A DNA stretch of 46,114 bases from an uncultured Clostridia bacterium (GCA_947643415.1 CANRWA010000029.1:1-46114); one strand, 5' to 3'. Shown: positions 1-9,387, counted from the first letter of the stretch. Numbers and translations are program-made. The notes: a model not told the origin generated them from the sequence alone.

Positions 1-65
1 CTTTGGCATAGAGGCTTTCGGGTGATTCAGTTATTCAAAATGGGGAAACTCAAAATAGAAATACA

Positions 66-94
66 TTGCACAAATTGCGCAAAAATGGTATAAT
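66..94 (+). promoter_or_regulatory. Sigma-A-type promoter of the chemoreceptor gene
   Basis: TTGCAC at 66-71 and TATAAT at 89-94 are separated by 17 bases, so transcription should start near 101, about 33 bases before the GTG start. This is a housekeeping-type promoter. I see no flagellar sigma-D type box, so the receptor may not follow a motility regulon. Confidence 0.7.
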
Positions 95-133
95 AATACA
101 CACACTACACACTTCAGAAGGAGGATACCATAC

Positions 134-1849
134 GTGAATAAAAGAAAAGGATTGAAACTTGCATTTAAGTTAAGTCTTACTGTAGCGATTCCCATCTTAC
201 TGATCACCATAGCAGCAGTGTGGCTGGGGGTGAGTAAACAACAAGAACTATCCACAGCACTTGTAGAACGTGAAGTAGGCGGGGTGGCAAAGGCTCTCTG
301 TGAAGCATACATAGAAATGGGAGATAAGGGACCCTTTGCTATGGAAGGCAGTACTCTTATGAAAGGAACGGAGACTTTGTCCGGAAACTACGAGCTGATG
401 GACAAAATCAAAGAGGACCATGATGTGGAATTATCACTGTTCTATGGAGATACCCGTATCCTTACTACCCTTACCAATGAAAATGGAGAACGTGAGATCA
501 ATACCACACTTTCCGCCGAAGTATATGAAAAGGTAAAAAATGGCGAGAGGTATTATGCCCCAAAACTAGAATTATTTGGAAAACCCTATTCCGGTTACTA
601 TGTCCCCCTCTACCAGCCTGATTCCAACCAGATCGTCGGCAGTGTATTCTGCGGACGCAGCCTTGAACAAGTAAACCAGGGTGTATGGAGCACCGCAGTT
701 TCCATGGCAGTTGTCATGACGGTCATATTTGTCATTGCCTTTGCCATCGTGCTCTTCATGGTGATTCGGATTGCAAGAACACTAAGTGGAACGGCAGGCA
801 ACCTGAATGAAGTGGCAAAGGGTGTCCTGAATCTGGAGATTAAACCAGTTCTTATGAACCGTTCGGATGAAGTTGGTGATATGGCGCGTGCCATCCAGAG
901 CCTGATCCATAATCTGCATGATATCCTCACTAATATCAATGATTCCTCCCATGCACTGGAGGGGCTGTCGAACCACTTCTCTGGTTCCTTTGACCGCATT
1001 ACTGATTCCATCACCAATATCAATAATGCAGTAAATGAAATTGCCAATGAGGCCACAGGGCAGGCAAATGATACCATGAATGCCAGTCATAGGGTAAACG
1101 AGATGGGAGAAGCCTTAGAACATACTTCTGCCAATATTGATACTTTGAATAACAGCTCTGAGAAGATGAAGGAATACAACCAGACTGCCAAAGAAAACCT
1201 GAATGAACTGCAGCTGCTCAGCAAGAGAACAAAAGAATCGGTCCTTCTTGTACAGAACCAGACTAACCTCACAAACCAGTCTGCCCAGGCGATCCGGGAG
1301 GCAACAGATCTGATCACAGACATTGCCAGCCAGACCAATCTCCTGTCCCTGAATGCAAGCATCGAGGCTGCAAGAGCGGGGGAAAATGGCAGGGGATTTG
1401 CTGTTGTTGCCAGTGAGATCCGCACCCTGTCAGAGCAGTCAAGGGAATCTGCTGAGAAGATTATTGGTATTGTAAATGATCTTCTGAAAAATTCAGATAC
1501 CAGTATTCAGACCATGAATGAGGTGACTGACAATATCAGGCAGCAAAATGCCAAGCTCACTGAGACTGACACTATGTTCCGCTCCCTGAATACAGAGATT
1601 TCAGAAGTGGCAGATGCCATTGTCCATATCCGTGAACAGGTTGTGGCATTAGGCACCCACAAAGATACTGTTCTTGAACTGGTTGAGGGACTGGCTGCGG
1701 TAGCAGAAGAGAATGCAGCAAGTACGCAGGAAACTTCTTCCTCTATGGTTGAACTCAGTGAGATCATCAAAAGCTGTGATGAAGAAACAGACAAACTTGT
1801 CAATATGGCTCAGGAACTGACAGAAAATACAAAGAAATTTGAATTTTAA
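134..1849 (+). CDS. Methyl-accepting chemotaxis protein with periplasmic-type Cache sensor
   Basis: Transmembrane chemoreceptor of 571 residues that would pass ligand binding outside the cell to CheA/CheW inside. Residues about 11-31 form the first membrane helix, about 33-185 an extracellular single-Cache-like sensor, and about 187-211 the second helix. A HAMP linker follows (about 212-265), then a long helical signalling domain to the C-terminus. The hairpin tip is plainly visible as [20 protein letters not shown] followed by [18 protein letters not shown], the most conserved part of the family. The start is GTG at 134, preceded by AGAAGGAGG at 116-124. The gene stands alone and no other chemotaxis gene is in the window. 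It is followed by a strong terminator shared with the convergent M56 gene. The ligand cannot be told from the sequence. Confidence 0.93.
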   Translation: MNKRKGLKLAFKLSLTVAIPILLITIAAVWLGVSKQQELSTALVEREVGGVAKALCEAYIEMGDKGPFAMEGSTLMKGTETLSGNYELMDKIKEDHDVELSLFYGDTRILTTLTNENGEREINTTLSAEVYEKVKNGERYYAPKLELFGKPYSGYYVPLYQPDSNQIVGSVFCGRSLEQVNQGVWSTAVSMAVVMTVIFVIAFAIVLFMVIRIARTLSGTAGNLNEVAKGVLNLEIKPVLMNRSDEVGDMARAIQSLIHNLHDILTNINDSSHALEGLSNHFSGSFDRITDSITNINNAVNEIANEATGQANDTMNASHRVNEMGEALEHTSANIDTLNNSSEKMKEYNQTAKENLNELQLLSKRTKESVLLVQNQTNLTNQSAQAIREATDLITDIASQTNLLSLNASIEAARAGENGRGFAVVASEIRTLSEQSRESAEKIIGIVNDLLKNSDTSIQTMNEVTDNIRQQNAKLTETDTMFRSLNTEISEVADAIVHIREQVVALGTHKDTVLELVEGLAAVAEENAASTQETSSSMVELSEIIKSCDEETDKLVNMAQELTENTKKFEF

Positions 1850-1877
1850 CGAATTGTAACTTGAAAAACAAACATGG

Positions 1878-1927
1878 GAGCCGTGCCAAAGCAGATATAT
1901 TTTCTGCCCTTGGCACGGCTCTTTTTT
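1878..1927. terminator. Bidirectional terminator between chemoreceptor and M56 gene
   Basis: A 12-bp perfect inverted repeat, GAGCCGTGCCAA at 1878-1889 and its complement at 1910-1921, is followed by six T on the plus strand. It ends at the M56 stop codon, so it can serve the plus-strand gene directly. For the minus strand it is followed by an A/T-rich stretch. Confidence 0.85.
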
Positions 1928-3992
1928 AAATTGCCTTCATGCCGGATATGATCCAGGACTGCTCGACATATTTACATGTATAACGATATTTTTGACGGAT
2001 CAGTTTGGATGAACCATCTGCATAAGATACATTGATGTTTTCTTTAGAAGAGATCTCCACAGTATCCTCGTCAATCTCCTTTTTCGATGAAACAGAGTAG
2101 GATTTTACTTCCTCATGGATGCCTCTCTTATAATAATTTTTGACTAAAGCGCTCTGCTGTTCATATGCCTTACTGCCCTCTTCCAGAACCTTGTATAATT
2201 CCCCTGTATTTCCGGTATTGACAGAATCGGTAAACAACAGCAGATAGTTTTCAAAAGCTTCCTCCGGTGTCTCTGAATCCGAACCTAAATATTCATAAGA
2301 ATCATCATAAAACCGATATATTTCCTCTTCGTTCTGCACAGCGAGAAGAATTGGCTCTTCCCCACTGATTTCATTTTTCGTATAAGGATTGGTATAAAAC
2401 AGAACACCATCAGCAAGGGCAAATTCTTCCATCTGCCCACCAGACTTCTCTTGTACCTGTGTTGTGACTTTGCCAGTATTCTGATCCAGCCATGTCTCTG
2501 TCATGGAAAGATGTGACCTGGTAAGGAGTTTTTCATCCGTAAAGCGTATCCATCCACCATTCTCATCACTGGATATCTCACCGCCACTTACTACATTTTT
2601 TCCTTCCCTATTATAAATCCGGCTAAAGCTGCTGCCAAAAGCAAGCCCTGACTCATCCTTAATCCGTTCTGTCCTGTCAGAAGCAAGAAGCACAATATGG
2701 TTATCTGCCATCCACACCAGGGAATAGTACCGGAACTCCTTCTCCCCGGCGTGTTCTTTCAGGAACTCCTTATACAGGGAAAGTTGTTCCTTCGCCTCCT
2801 CTGCTGCCTCTTTGTTTTCCTCACTCACCACACCGCCACCTGCAGCAGAACCATTCTCCTCTTCTGTCTGTCCCTTTTCTTTCGCCAGCGGCCCAAATCC
2901 TGCACTTCCTGTGATCCCCACTGCCATCAGAAGGAGACAGGAAAGAGGAATGATGACCCATTTGGAATAACGTTTCCTTGTGCTGATGGCACGGATCCTT
3001 CTCTCCATCTCTTTCCCCCGCCTGCTCATAGGCATCATAGAATAACGGAAATCTCCCCATGAATGGTCACCTGCCAGTTGAACCAGCATCTCTCCATATC
3101 GGAAACGCTTTTCTTCCCCCAGCAGCTGGATCACTGTCTCATCACAGAAAAGCTCTGCATCCTTTTTCGATGCAGATGCCGCCAGCCAGGTAAAGGGATT
3201 AAACCAATACACCGATACGAGGATCATGCGGAATATCGCCCAGATATGGTCTCTGTGATGGTAATGGACAAATTCATGCGTGACGATCTGTTCCAGCTCC
3301 TCCCGCTTTTCAATGCTAACTTTTCCCACTGGGACCAAATATTCCGGCAGATAGACCGCAGGCCGCAGAAATCCATACAGACAGGGATTCTGAACCACAT
3401 TTGTGGAATATATCTTCAATGCATCTTTCTTTCCCAATAATGTTCGGTTTTCCTTCATTTTATGAAGCAGACAGATATTGGAAACAAAAAGCCATAAGAA
3501 AAGAAAGACTGAGACAAATACCCGCACCCACCTAAATACTGGCATCCATTCAGAATATCTTTTGTGCACAGTTTCTTTCCTTTCCCTGTCCTGTATCTGT
3601 TCTGTTTCCTGTTGTGGTAAGATAACAGCCCCTGCCAGCTCCTGTTCCGGAACCACTTTCTCATCCTGCCGGATCTCCCCGGCAGACAGATTTGTATCAG
3701 CTGTTCTGTTTTCTATATACCGCTGCCCTTTCTCATCTGTTTGTTCCTCTGCACCCTGTGCTGTCAGTTCTGGCTCATCATCACTCTGCGCAGCGAACCT
3801 CCTTTCTATGAAGTTTGTTACGCTGAACGGAGTCGAGATAAAATTTACCGGTATCATAAACCGGATCAGAACCACCAGCCAAAGCGCATAGATTCCGGCA
3901 TGTGAGATTTTTCCGGAAAATATCTTCCGAATTCCAAAAATCATCAAAACCAGCAGAGAGGATTCTATCAGCCATGCAAAAAAACTCTCCAT
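1926..3992 (-). CDS. BlaR1/MecR1-type M56 family membrane peptidase (signal-transducing)
   Basis: 688-residue membrane metalloprotease of the M56 family, the partner of BlaI-type repressors. Membrane helices occur near 7-24, 32-52 and 152-175, with another near 346-365. The zinc site is HEFVH at 239-243, and ELFCDE at about 280-285 supplies the third ligand region. In BlaR1 a C-terminal penicillin-binding sensor follows. Here the last 320 residues are acidic and extracellular and show no SxxK or KTG motif that I can recognise, so the inducing signal is probably not a beta-lactam. A charged insert (about 65-145) lies between helices 2 and 3. It is encoded 8 bases after the blaI-like gene, as in the classical pair. 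The role as activator that inactivates the repressor is inferred from the family. Confidence 0.88.
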   Translation of the reverse strand: MESFFAWLIESSLLVLMIFGIRKIFSGKISHAGIYALWLVVLIRFMIPVNFISTPFSVTNFIERRFAAQSDDEPELTAQGAEEQTDEKGQRYIENRTADTNLSAGEIRQDEKVVPEQELAGAVILPQQETEQIQDRERKETVHKRYSEWMPVFRWVRVFVSVFLFLWLFVSNICLLHKMKENRTLLGKKDALKIYSTNVVQNPCLYGFLRPAVYLPEYLVPVGKVSIEKREELEQIVTHEFVHYHHRDHIWAIFRMILVSVYWFNPFTWLAASASKKDAELFCDETVIQLLGEEKRFRYGEMLVQLAGDHSWGDFRYSMMPMSRRGKEMERRIRAISTRKRYSKWVIIPLSCLLLMAVGITGSAGFGPLAKEKGQTEEENGSAAGGGVVSEENKEAAEEAKEQLSLYKEFLKEHAGEKEFRYYSLVWMADNHIVLLASDRTERIKDESGLAFGSSFSRIYNREGKNVVSGGEISSDENGGWIRFTDEKLLTRSHLSMTETWLDQNTGKVTTQVQEKSGGQMEEFALADGVLFYTNPYTKNEISGEEPILLAVQNEEEIYRFYDDSYEYLGSDSETPEEAFENYLLLFTDSVNTGNTGELYKVLEEGSKAYEQQSALVKNYYKRGIHEEVKSYSVSSKKEIDEDTVEISSKENINVSYADGSSKLIRQKYRYTCKYVEQSWIISGMKAI

Positions 3993-4000
3993 CTCTCCCC

Positions 4001-4420
4001 CTACTTTCTCTTCTCTTCTCCCGCCTTCCCGGCGCCCTGCCCTGCCTTACTTTCTGCATCCTTAAGTATTGCCTGGAGCTCTTTGATATCTTCCTTTGAG
4101 AGATCATTCTGGCGTACCAGTGCACTCATCATCATGCCGATACTGCCATCATATATCTTTTTAAGGAAATCTCTGGTCTCCTGCACTACCACATCTTCTT
4201 TCTCTACTTTTGGATAGAAATATTTTGTCTTTCCTTTCTCGTCATATCCGATGAGGCCCTTCTCACTCATCCGGCGCACCATTGTGGCACTGGTGCTCTT
4301 ACTCCATCCCACCCGTTCTTTCAATATCGGTACAAGCTGCATCAGTGTCCTTGGGGATTCCTCCCACAGACAATTGATCAGATGCCACTCACTATTTGTC
4401 ACACGAACTTCCTGTCTCAC
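4001..4420 (-). CDS. BlaI/MecI/CopY family transcriptional repressor
   Basis: 139-residue winged-helix repressor. The N-terminal half (about 1-75) carries the family pattern of a helix-turn-helix ending in the segment SKSTSATMVRRMSEKGLIGY, followed by the wing strand KGKTKYFYPKV. The rest is the dimerisation region, ending in a short Lys/Gly-rich tail. It is cotranscribed with the downstream M56 protease (8-base gap) and is expressed from a consensus promoter at 4472-4500. An inverted repeat at 4456-4468, over the predicted start of transcription, is a natural autoregulatory operator. No beta-lactamase gene is adjacent, so its other targets lie elsewhere or are limited to this locus and possibly the divergent aminotransferase. 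Confidence 0.9.
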   Translation of the reverse strand: MRQEVRVTNSEWHLINCLWEESPRTLMQLVPILKERVGWSKSTSATMVRRMSEKGLIGYDEKGKTKYFYPKVEKEDVVVQETRDFLKKIYDGSIGMMMSALVRQNDLSKEDIKELQAILKDAESKAGQGAGKAGEEKRK

Positions 4421-4455
4421 TGCTGCCTCCTTCTGTATATAACCACTATATACTA

Positions 4456-4468
4456 TTTACTTTGTAAA
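4456..4468. promoter_or_regulatory. Candidate BlaI operator dyad
   Basis: TTTAC-TTT-GTAAA is a perfect 5-bp inverted repeat with a 3-base centre. It lies 4 bases downstream of the blaI -10 box, over the expected transcription start. BlaI/MecI sites contain TACA/TGTA half-sites, and TAC and GTA are present here. Function is inferred from position. Confidence 0.5.
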
Positions 4469-4471
4469 CCT

Positions 4472-4500
4472 ATTATAGAACAGTTCTCCGGGGTTGTCAA
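4472..4500 (-). promoter_or_regulatory. Consensus promoter of the blaI-M56 operon
   Basis: On the minus strand TTGACA (4500-4495) and TATAAT (4477-4472) are exactly 17 bases apart, a perfect sigma-A promoter. Its -35 box directly abuts the -35 box of the divergent aminotransferase promoter. Confidence 0.85.
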
Positions 4501-4529
4501 TTGACAAAATGGGAAATTTACCGTATCAT
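4501..4529 (+). promoter_or_regulatory. Promoter of the aminotransferase gene
   Basis: TTGACA at 4501-4506 and TATCAT at 4524-4529 have a 17-base spacer. Together with the minus-strand -35 box it forms the 12-bp palindrome TGTCAATTGACA at 4495-4506. Confidence 0.8.
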
Positions 4530-4577
4530 ATATAGATAGATTAGCGTTTACAGCATATATGACACGGAGGAATCGAT

Positions 4578-5855
4578 ATGAAGGCATACAAAGACATGAG
4601 CAAAGATGAGCTTCTTACATTAAAAGCAGCACTTGATGAAGAGTATAAGACACTGGAGGGGGAAGGATTGAACCTCAATATGGCAAGAGGGAAGCCAGGG
4701 TTCTCACAACTGGCACTTTCCATGCCAATGCTGGATGTCATCAACAGTGAATCCGACATGAGAACTGTCCTTGGCAATGACACCCGCAATTATGGTGACT
4801 TGGATGGAATCGGCGAGAGCCGGAAACTCATTGCAGACATGATGGCTGTCCAGAAAGATAATGTCATTGTCTGTGGAAATTCCAGCCTGAATATTATGTA
4901 TGACACCATCGCGCGCTCTATGACACATGGTGTTATGGGTGGCATTCCCTGGTCAAAACAGGACAAGGTAAAGTTCCTGTGCCCGGTCCCCGGATATGAC
5001 AGGCATTTTAAGATCACAGAATTTTTCGATATTGAAATGATAAATATTCCGCTTTATGATGATGGTCCAGATATGGACATGGTAGAAAAATATGTAAATG
5101 GCGATCCTGCTGTTAAGGGAATCTGGTGTGTTCCAAAATATTCTAATCCAACAGGTATCTCTTATTCAGATGAGACTGTGAAACGTTTTGCCAACCTGAA
5201 TCCGGCTGCAGAAGATTTCCGTATTTACTGGGACAATGCTTACTGCATCCACCATCTGTATGACGATATTCAGGATGAGATATTGAATATTCTGACAGAA
5301 TGCGAAAAAGCCGGAAATCCGGATATGGTCTACATCTTTACCTCTACCTCCAAGATCAGTTTCCCTGGTTCCGGTATTTCGGCTATCGCTTCCTCTCTTA
5401 AGAATATCGAACATATAAAGAGCCAGATGTCAATTCAGACCATCGGGCATGATAAGATCAATCAGCTCAGGCATTCAAGATTCTTTAAGGACATCAATGG
5501 ACTGCGCAACCACATGAAACTTCACGCAGAACTGCTGCGTCCAAAGTTCGAAGCCGTACTTAACACACTGGAAAAAGAGCTTGCCGGGCTTGAGATCGGA
5601 AGCTGGATCAAGCCAAGAGGCGGATATTTTATCTCCTTTAATTCCCTTCCCGGCTGTGCCAAAAATATCGTAGAAAAATGTAAGAACCTGGGAGTGATCC
5701 TGACCGATGCAGGAGCTACCTTCCCCTATGGAAAAGATCCAGAAGACTCGAATATCCGTATCGCACCGACTTTCCCAACACCGGAAGAGATGGAGCAGGC
5801 TGCTAAAGTCTTTGTTCTCTGTGTAAAACTGGCAAGTGTGGAAAAATATTTATAA
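4578..5855 (+). CDS. Class I aminotransferase, aspartate aminotransferase type Ic-like
   Basis: 425-residue PLP enzyme of fold type I. The PLP-binding lysine is K259 in STSKISFPGSG. The aspartate that contacts the pyridine nitrogen is D219 in YWDNAY, and the segment PKYSNPTG (187-194) is the usual strand before it. The N-terminal LNMARGKPGFSQL and the overall length fit the subgroup annotated as type Ic aspartate aminotransferase (Pfam Asp_aminotransf) and not the AspC/AlaA types. The likely reaction is transfer between aspartate, or a related amino acid, and 2-oxoglutarate. The ATG at 4578 is preceded by ACGGAGG. It is transcribed alone from a promoter sharing a -35 palindrome with the divergent blaI promoter, so both may respond to one regulator. 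Confidence 0.88.
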   Translation: MKAYKDMSKDELLTLKAALDEEYKTLEGEGLNLNMARGKPGFSQLALSMPMLDVINSESDMRTVLGNDTRNYGDLDGIGESRKLIADMMAVQKDNVIVCGNSSLNIMYDTIARSMTHGVMGGIPWSKQDKVKFLCPVPGYDRHFKITEFFDIEMINIPLYDDGPDMDMVEKYVNGDPAVKGIWCVPKYSNPTGISYSDETVKRFANLNPAAEDFRIYWDNAYCIHHLYDDIQDEILNILTECEKAGNPDMVYIFTSTSKISFPGSGISAIASSLKNIEHIKSQMSIQTIGHDKINQLRHSRFFKDINGLRNHMKLHAELLRPKFEAVLNTLEKELAGLEIGSWIKPRGGYFISFNSLPGCAKNIVEKCKNLGVILTDAGATFPYGKDPEDSNIRIAPTFPTPEEMEQAAKVFVLCVKLASVEKYL

Positions 5856-5875
5856 AAGCTTTTCTATATCATAAA

Positions 5876-5908
5876 TAACCCCCACAGAGGAAAAAGCCGT
5901 GGGGGTTA
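5876..5908 (+). terminator. Hairpin after the aminotransferase gene
   Basis: TAACCCCCAC at 5876-5885 pairs perfectly with GTGGGGGTTA at 5899-5908. The following AAATCTATTTATAAT is only moderately T-rich, so termination efficiency is uncertain. Confidence 0.6.
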
Positions 5909-5983
5909 AATCTATTTATAATAATATGATACTTTTATTTGCTCATAACTGTCCTCCATATCATATTTTATATATGAAGTATA

Positions 5984-6592
5984 TCATTTATTTTCCAGAT
6001 GTGCCAGCCTCTCTTCAATATAATTTTCCAGCACCCTGACTGTGCCATCTACTGCAAGCTGGCTGCTGTTGATACAGATATCATAAAACCGGGAATCACC
6101 CCAGCGGTGGTCGGAATGCCTGTTGTGATATTTCTTCCTTCTATAATCGTGACGCTTCATCTTAAAGATCGCATCTGATTTGCTCAACTCATACCTCTCC
6201 ATAACACGTTCCAGCTTGTGGTCTTCATCTCCACATACGAAGATAGAGATCAATCCATCAAAATCCTGCAGGACAGTCTCCGAACATCTGCCCACGATCA
6301 CGAAAGACTCACCACTGTCTGCTTTCTTTTTGATGTAATCAAACTGCATCTCTGTGATAATCTCTTCCATGGAGTTACTATATTTGCCGACCTTCCGTGT
6401 CATCATGAAATTTCTCGGTTTCTCATCATACTTTTCAAGAACTTCCACCTTGACATCCATCTCATTGGCAATCTCATCCAGCATTCCCCTGTCGTAGAAT
6501 TTCATTCCCCTGTCCTTTGCGATCCTCTCTGCGATCTCATGACCAGCGCTGCCGAACTCACGGCTGATAGCGATTATTACCTGTTTGTCCAT
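5984..6592 (-). CDS. Cytidylate kinase-like family protein
   Basis: About 202 residues. The N-terminus VIIAISREFGSAGHEIAERI is the modified P-loop seen in the cytidylate-kinase-like family (Pfam Cytidylate_kin2). The patterns FYDRGMLDEIA, FVIVGRCSETVL and the basic stretch YRRKKYHNRHS also fit a small nucleoside-phosphate-kinase fold with an LID region. The true substrate of this family is not settled and a housekeeping CMP kinase role should not be assumed. I chose the ATG at 6592 because GGAGG sits 5 bases upstream; two further in-frame starts extend to 6628 but have poorer sites. It follows the permease gene by 54 bases in the same direction, so the two are probably cotranscribed. Confidence 0.85.
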   Translation of the reverse strand: MDKQVIIAISREFGSAGHEIAERIAKDRGMKFYDRGMLDEIANEMDVKVEVLEKYDEKPRNFMMTRKVGKYSNSMEEIITEMQFDYIKKKADSGESFVIVGRCSETVLQDFDGLISIFVCGDEDHKLERVMERYELSKSDAIFKMKRHDYRRKKYHNRHSDHRWGDSRFYDICINSSQLAVDGTVRVLENYIEERLAHLENK

Positions 6593-6646
6593 GTTTTCCT
6601 CCATTTCTCCAATACCTTTACGATACATCTATATTCATCTTCTATC

Positions 6647-8002
6647 CTAACAATAACGTGCAAAGATGATCAGCATAGATACCAGGACTACAATAAGTGT
6701 TGCCGGAATCGCTGCTTTACAATATTTCCCCCAGCCTATGACATAACCATTCTTTGCGGCAACAGAAGTTCCCACTACATTGGCAGAGGCACCGATCGGT
6801 GTTGCACTTCCACCAATATCCGTGCCCATGGAAAGCGCCCATGTCAGAACGGAACGGTCTACTCCCTGTGTCTGGGCAAGTGTACTGATGATAGGAACCA
6901 TGGTAGCTGCAAATGGTATATTATCTACCAGCGCACTGGCAACAGCTGAGATCCATATAATGATAGCAACCATCAAATATAGGTTTCCTTTGCTTATCTT
7001 TCCTATAAAATCAGCTACAATCTTCAGAACTCCGGTCTGTTCAAGACCGCCTACCACAATAAACAGCCCAACGAAGAATAGTAGTGTCTTATAATCTACC
7101 AGTTTCAGGAGTTTTATTGCATGTTTTCCCGCTGCAATCAGAGTCACGATCGAAATAACAAGTCCAATGAATGCCACCGTAAGATGTGTCTGTGCATGGG
7201 TAACAAGCATAATGACTGCACAGGCAAATATAATACTGCTGATGGTAAAACTCTTTTTGTCAACAATTGCCTCTTTGGGGCTTGGGATAGAAGAAAGATC
7301 TAATCCCTCACCATTCTGTTCCTTTAATTCCCTGCGGAATACAAGGAAAAAATATATGATCACAAGGATAAGGCTGATTCCTGCCATGATTCCTGTATTC
7401 ATAATAAAATCACTGAAGGACAGGTTAAAAGATGTACCAATGATAATATTTGGCGGGTCACCGCACATAGTGGCAGAACCGCCCAGATTCGCACAGAATA
7501 TCTCAGATAATATCATCGGCACCGGGTTAAATTTCAAAAGTTTCGCCAGCTCGATAGTCACAGCAGCCAGGAACAATATTACTGTAATACTGTCGATAAA
7601 CATGGCAAGAACAGCGGACATCACCATAAAAGCGATAAACAGGGGAATTACTTTGTAATGTACCTTCTTTGCCAGCAGCATGCAGAGCCATCGGAAGAAT
7701 CCAGCCCTGGCCATACCTTCTACCATGATCATCATACCGGCGATAAAGATAATGGTCGCCCAGTTAATACCGGCACTGCTCTCCCCCTCTCCTGTCGCAT
7801 ACCAGAAATTCAGGGTAAATATGCCTCTCAGATTCAGGGTTTCCAGAACTGCCTCCAGATCCCGCATCACTAGGCCAAATACAACTGTCAGTGTCAGGAC
7901 ACCACAGCCAAGTGTTACATAATGTCTTTCAATCTTATCGATCACAATGAATACAAACATAGCAATAAATATAATAACTGCCAGAATCTGTTCTATTGTC
8001 AA
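6647..8002 (-). CDS. SLC13/ArsB/NhaD-superfamily ion permease
   Basis: About 451 residues with roughly eleven membrane helices. Two re-entrant-loop signatures mark the ion-transporter superfamily: LGGSATMCGDPPNIIIG in the first half and DIGGSATPIGASANVVGT in the second, each preceded by an Asp-containing helix (FIDSITVILF and LVDNIPFAAT). This twofold repeat is typical of ArsB, NhaD and SLC13 carriers; the substrate (sodium, dicarboxylate, other anion) cannot be decided. I place the start at the TTG at 8002: AAGGAG (8012-8017) lies 9 bases before it, and the predicted transcription start falls near 8023. A longer frame starting at 8023 would then be leaderless. ATG at 8011 is a second alternative but touches the ribosome site. 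It is the first gene of a two-gene unit with the kinase-like protein. Confidence 0.85.
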   Translation of the reverse strand: MTIEQILAVIIFIAMFVFIVIDKIERHYVTLGCGVLTLTVVFGLVMRDLEAVLETLNLRGIFTLNFWYATGEGESSAGINWATIIFIAGMMIMVEGMARAGFFRWLCMLLAKKVHYKVIPLFIAFMVMSAVLAMFIDSITVILFLAAVTIELAKLLKFNPVPMILSEIFCANLGGSATMCGDPPNIIIGTSFNLSFSDFIMNTGIMAGISLILVIIYFFLVFRRELKEQNGEGLDLSSIPSPKEAIVDKKSFTISSIIFACAVIMLVTHAQTHLTVAFIGLVISIVTLIAAGKHAIKLLKLVDYKTLLFFVGLFIVVGGLEQTGVLKIVADFIGKISKGNLYLMVAIIIWISAVASALVDNIPFAATMVPIISTLAQTQGVDRSVLTWALSMGTDIGGSATPIGASANVVGTSVAAKNGYVIGWGKYCKAAIPATLIVVLVSMLIIFARYC

Positions 8003-8029
8003 TCTAATCATCTCCTTTTCCAAAAATTT

Positions 8030-8057
8030 ATTATAACACCATTTAAATATTTTTCAA
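8030..8057 (-). promoter_or_regulatory. Promoter of the permease-kinase unit
   Basis: On the minus strand TTGAAA (8057-8052) and TATAAT (8035-8030) are separated by 16 bases. The expected start of transcription near 8023 supports the short permease reading frame. Confidence 0.7.
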
Positions 8058-8070
8058 GCATCTTTTTTCT

Positions 8071-8098
8071 TTGACTTATATATTTTTTGTGATAGAAT
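8071..8098 (+). promoter_or_regulatory. Promoter of the DUF4317 gene
   Basis: TTGACT at 8071-8076 and TAGAAT at 8093-8098 with a 16-base spacer. The leader then contains the self-complementary ACGGCGCCGT at 8113-8122 before the ribosome site. Confidence 0.65.
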
Positions 8099-8160
8099 AT
8101 AGTCATTCGGCGACGGCGCCGTATCCACCTACCAACACCAGTAAAGGAGACATAAACCAC

Positions 8161-9318
8161 ATGAATAAGAAAGAAATAGCAGAAATAAAAAAACGCTTTA
8201 CTAAGGCAAAATGCAGCATCACCCGGATCTGTGGATGTTATGTAGATGCAGAGAAGGAAAAGAGACTGACACTGAAAGAAGCTTTTCTTGGACTTCCTGA
8301 AGAAGAGCTGTTCAAATACATTGACATCTTCCGCAAAACACTCTCTGGCAGCATCGGCAAAACATTATTAAATATGGAATTTCCCACCGAACAGGAGACA
8401 GGAGAAGATGGAACACAGCGTTTTCTCATGAAACTCCTGGAGAGCAGGCTGCAGGATGAGTCCCTTCTGGATGAGTTTTATGACAAGGTGATCCAGACAT
8501 ACAAATATCCTGAAAATTATTTTATCATACTGGTTCATGATGCATATGATATCCCGAAGATCACCACCGACGGCATAGAGAATTTCGACGCATCGGAATA
8601 TGTCTACGATTACATATTGTGCAGCATCTGCCCGGTAAAACTATCGAAGCCAGGACTGTGCTACAATGCAGAGACAAATCATATCCAGGACCGCATCCGG
8701 GACTGGCTCGTGCAGCCGCCGGAACTTGGCTTCCTCTTCCCTGCCTTCAATGACCGCAGCACAGACATACACAGCCTACTGTATTATTCCAAAAATTCAG
8801 ATGAACTGGATCTTGCCGTCACAGAGGAACTTCTCGGCTGTCGGATGCCCCTTCCAGCCAAGAGCCAGAAAGAGACATTTAATGCCATTGTGGAAGAATC
8901 CCTTGGACTTGATTGTGATTATGAGGTGGTTCGTTCCATTCATGAAAATCTGAACCAGATGGTAGAGGAGAACAAAGAAGATCCAGAGCCGCTCTCCCTG
9001 GACAAGACAGATATGACAAAGCTGCTGCAGAAAAGCGGGGTCGAGGAAGAAAAGATCCAGGCTTTTGAAACCCGCTTTGATGAAACCATTGGGGAAAGAG
9101 AATCCTTTATGGCAGCAAATATATCCAATGTAAGAAAATTCGAAGTACGGACACCGGATATCAAAGTAGAGGTCAATCCAGAACGGACAGACCTTGTCGA
9201 AACCCGTGTTATTGACGGAGTTCCCTGCCTTGTCATAGAGATCAATGACCTTGTGGAAGTAAATGGAATCCAGATCGTGCCAGAAAATGTAACAAATAAC
9301 CAAGAAGGGGCTGACTAA
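8161..9318 (+). CDS. DUF4317 domain-containing protein
   Basis: 385-residue soluble protein with no membrane helix or signal peptide. The opening MNKKEIAEIKKRFTKAKCSI followed by TRICGCYVD is what I recognise as the DUF4317 family, common in Lachnospiraceae and related Clostridia and of unknown function. The sequence is acidic overall, with a Cys pair near the N-terminus (CSITRICGC) and another Cys pair at CSICPVK. The frame is open back to 8071, but AAAGGAG at 8143-8149 and the family start point to ATG 8161. It is a single-gene unit with its own promoter, divergent from the permease, and ends in a stem-loop. I know of no established role. Confidence 0.85.
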   Translation: MNKKEIAEIKKRFTKAKCSITRICGCYVDAEKEKRLTLKEAFLGLPEEELFKYIDIFRKTLSGSIGKTLLNMEFPTEQETGEDGTQRFLMKLLESRLQDESLLDEFYDKVIQTYKYPENYFIILVHDAYDIPKITTDGIENFDASEYVYDYILCSICPVKLSKPGLCYNAETNHIQDRIRDWLVQPPELGFLFPAFNDRSTDIHSLLYYSKNSDELDLAVTEELLGCRMPLPAKSQKETFNAIVEESLGLDCDYEVVRSIHENLNQMVEENKEDPEPLSLDKTDMTKLLQKSGVEEEKIQAFETRFDETIGERESFMAANISNVRKFEVRTPDIKVEVNPERTDLVETRVIDGVPCLVIEINDLVEVNGIQIVPENVTNNQEGAD

Positions 9319-9335
9319 AACCACAGCCCCTTCTT
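9302..9335. terminator. Stem-loop overlapping the DUF4317 stop codon
   Basis: AAGAAGGGGCTG at 9302-9313 pairs perfectly with CAGCCCCTTCTT at 9324-9335. No T-run follows on the plus strand. It may terminate, or protect the 3' end. A second small hairpin, TTATTTGC and GCAAATAA at 9354-9372, lies before the cysK end. Confidence 0.55.
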
Positions 9336-9387
9336 ATCTGGCAGGAAAATATGTTATTTGCCGAGCAAATAATGGCATAACCATTCC

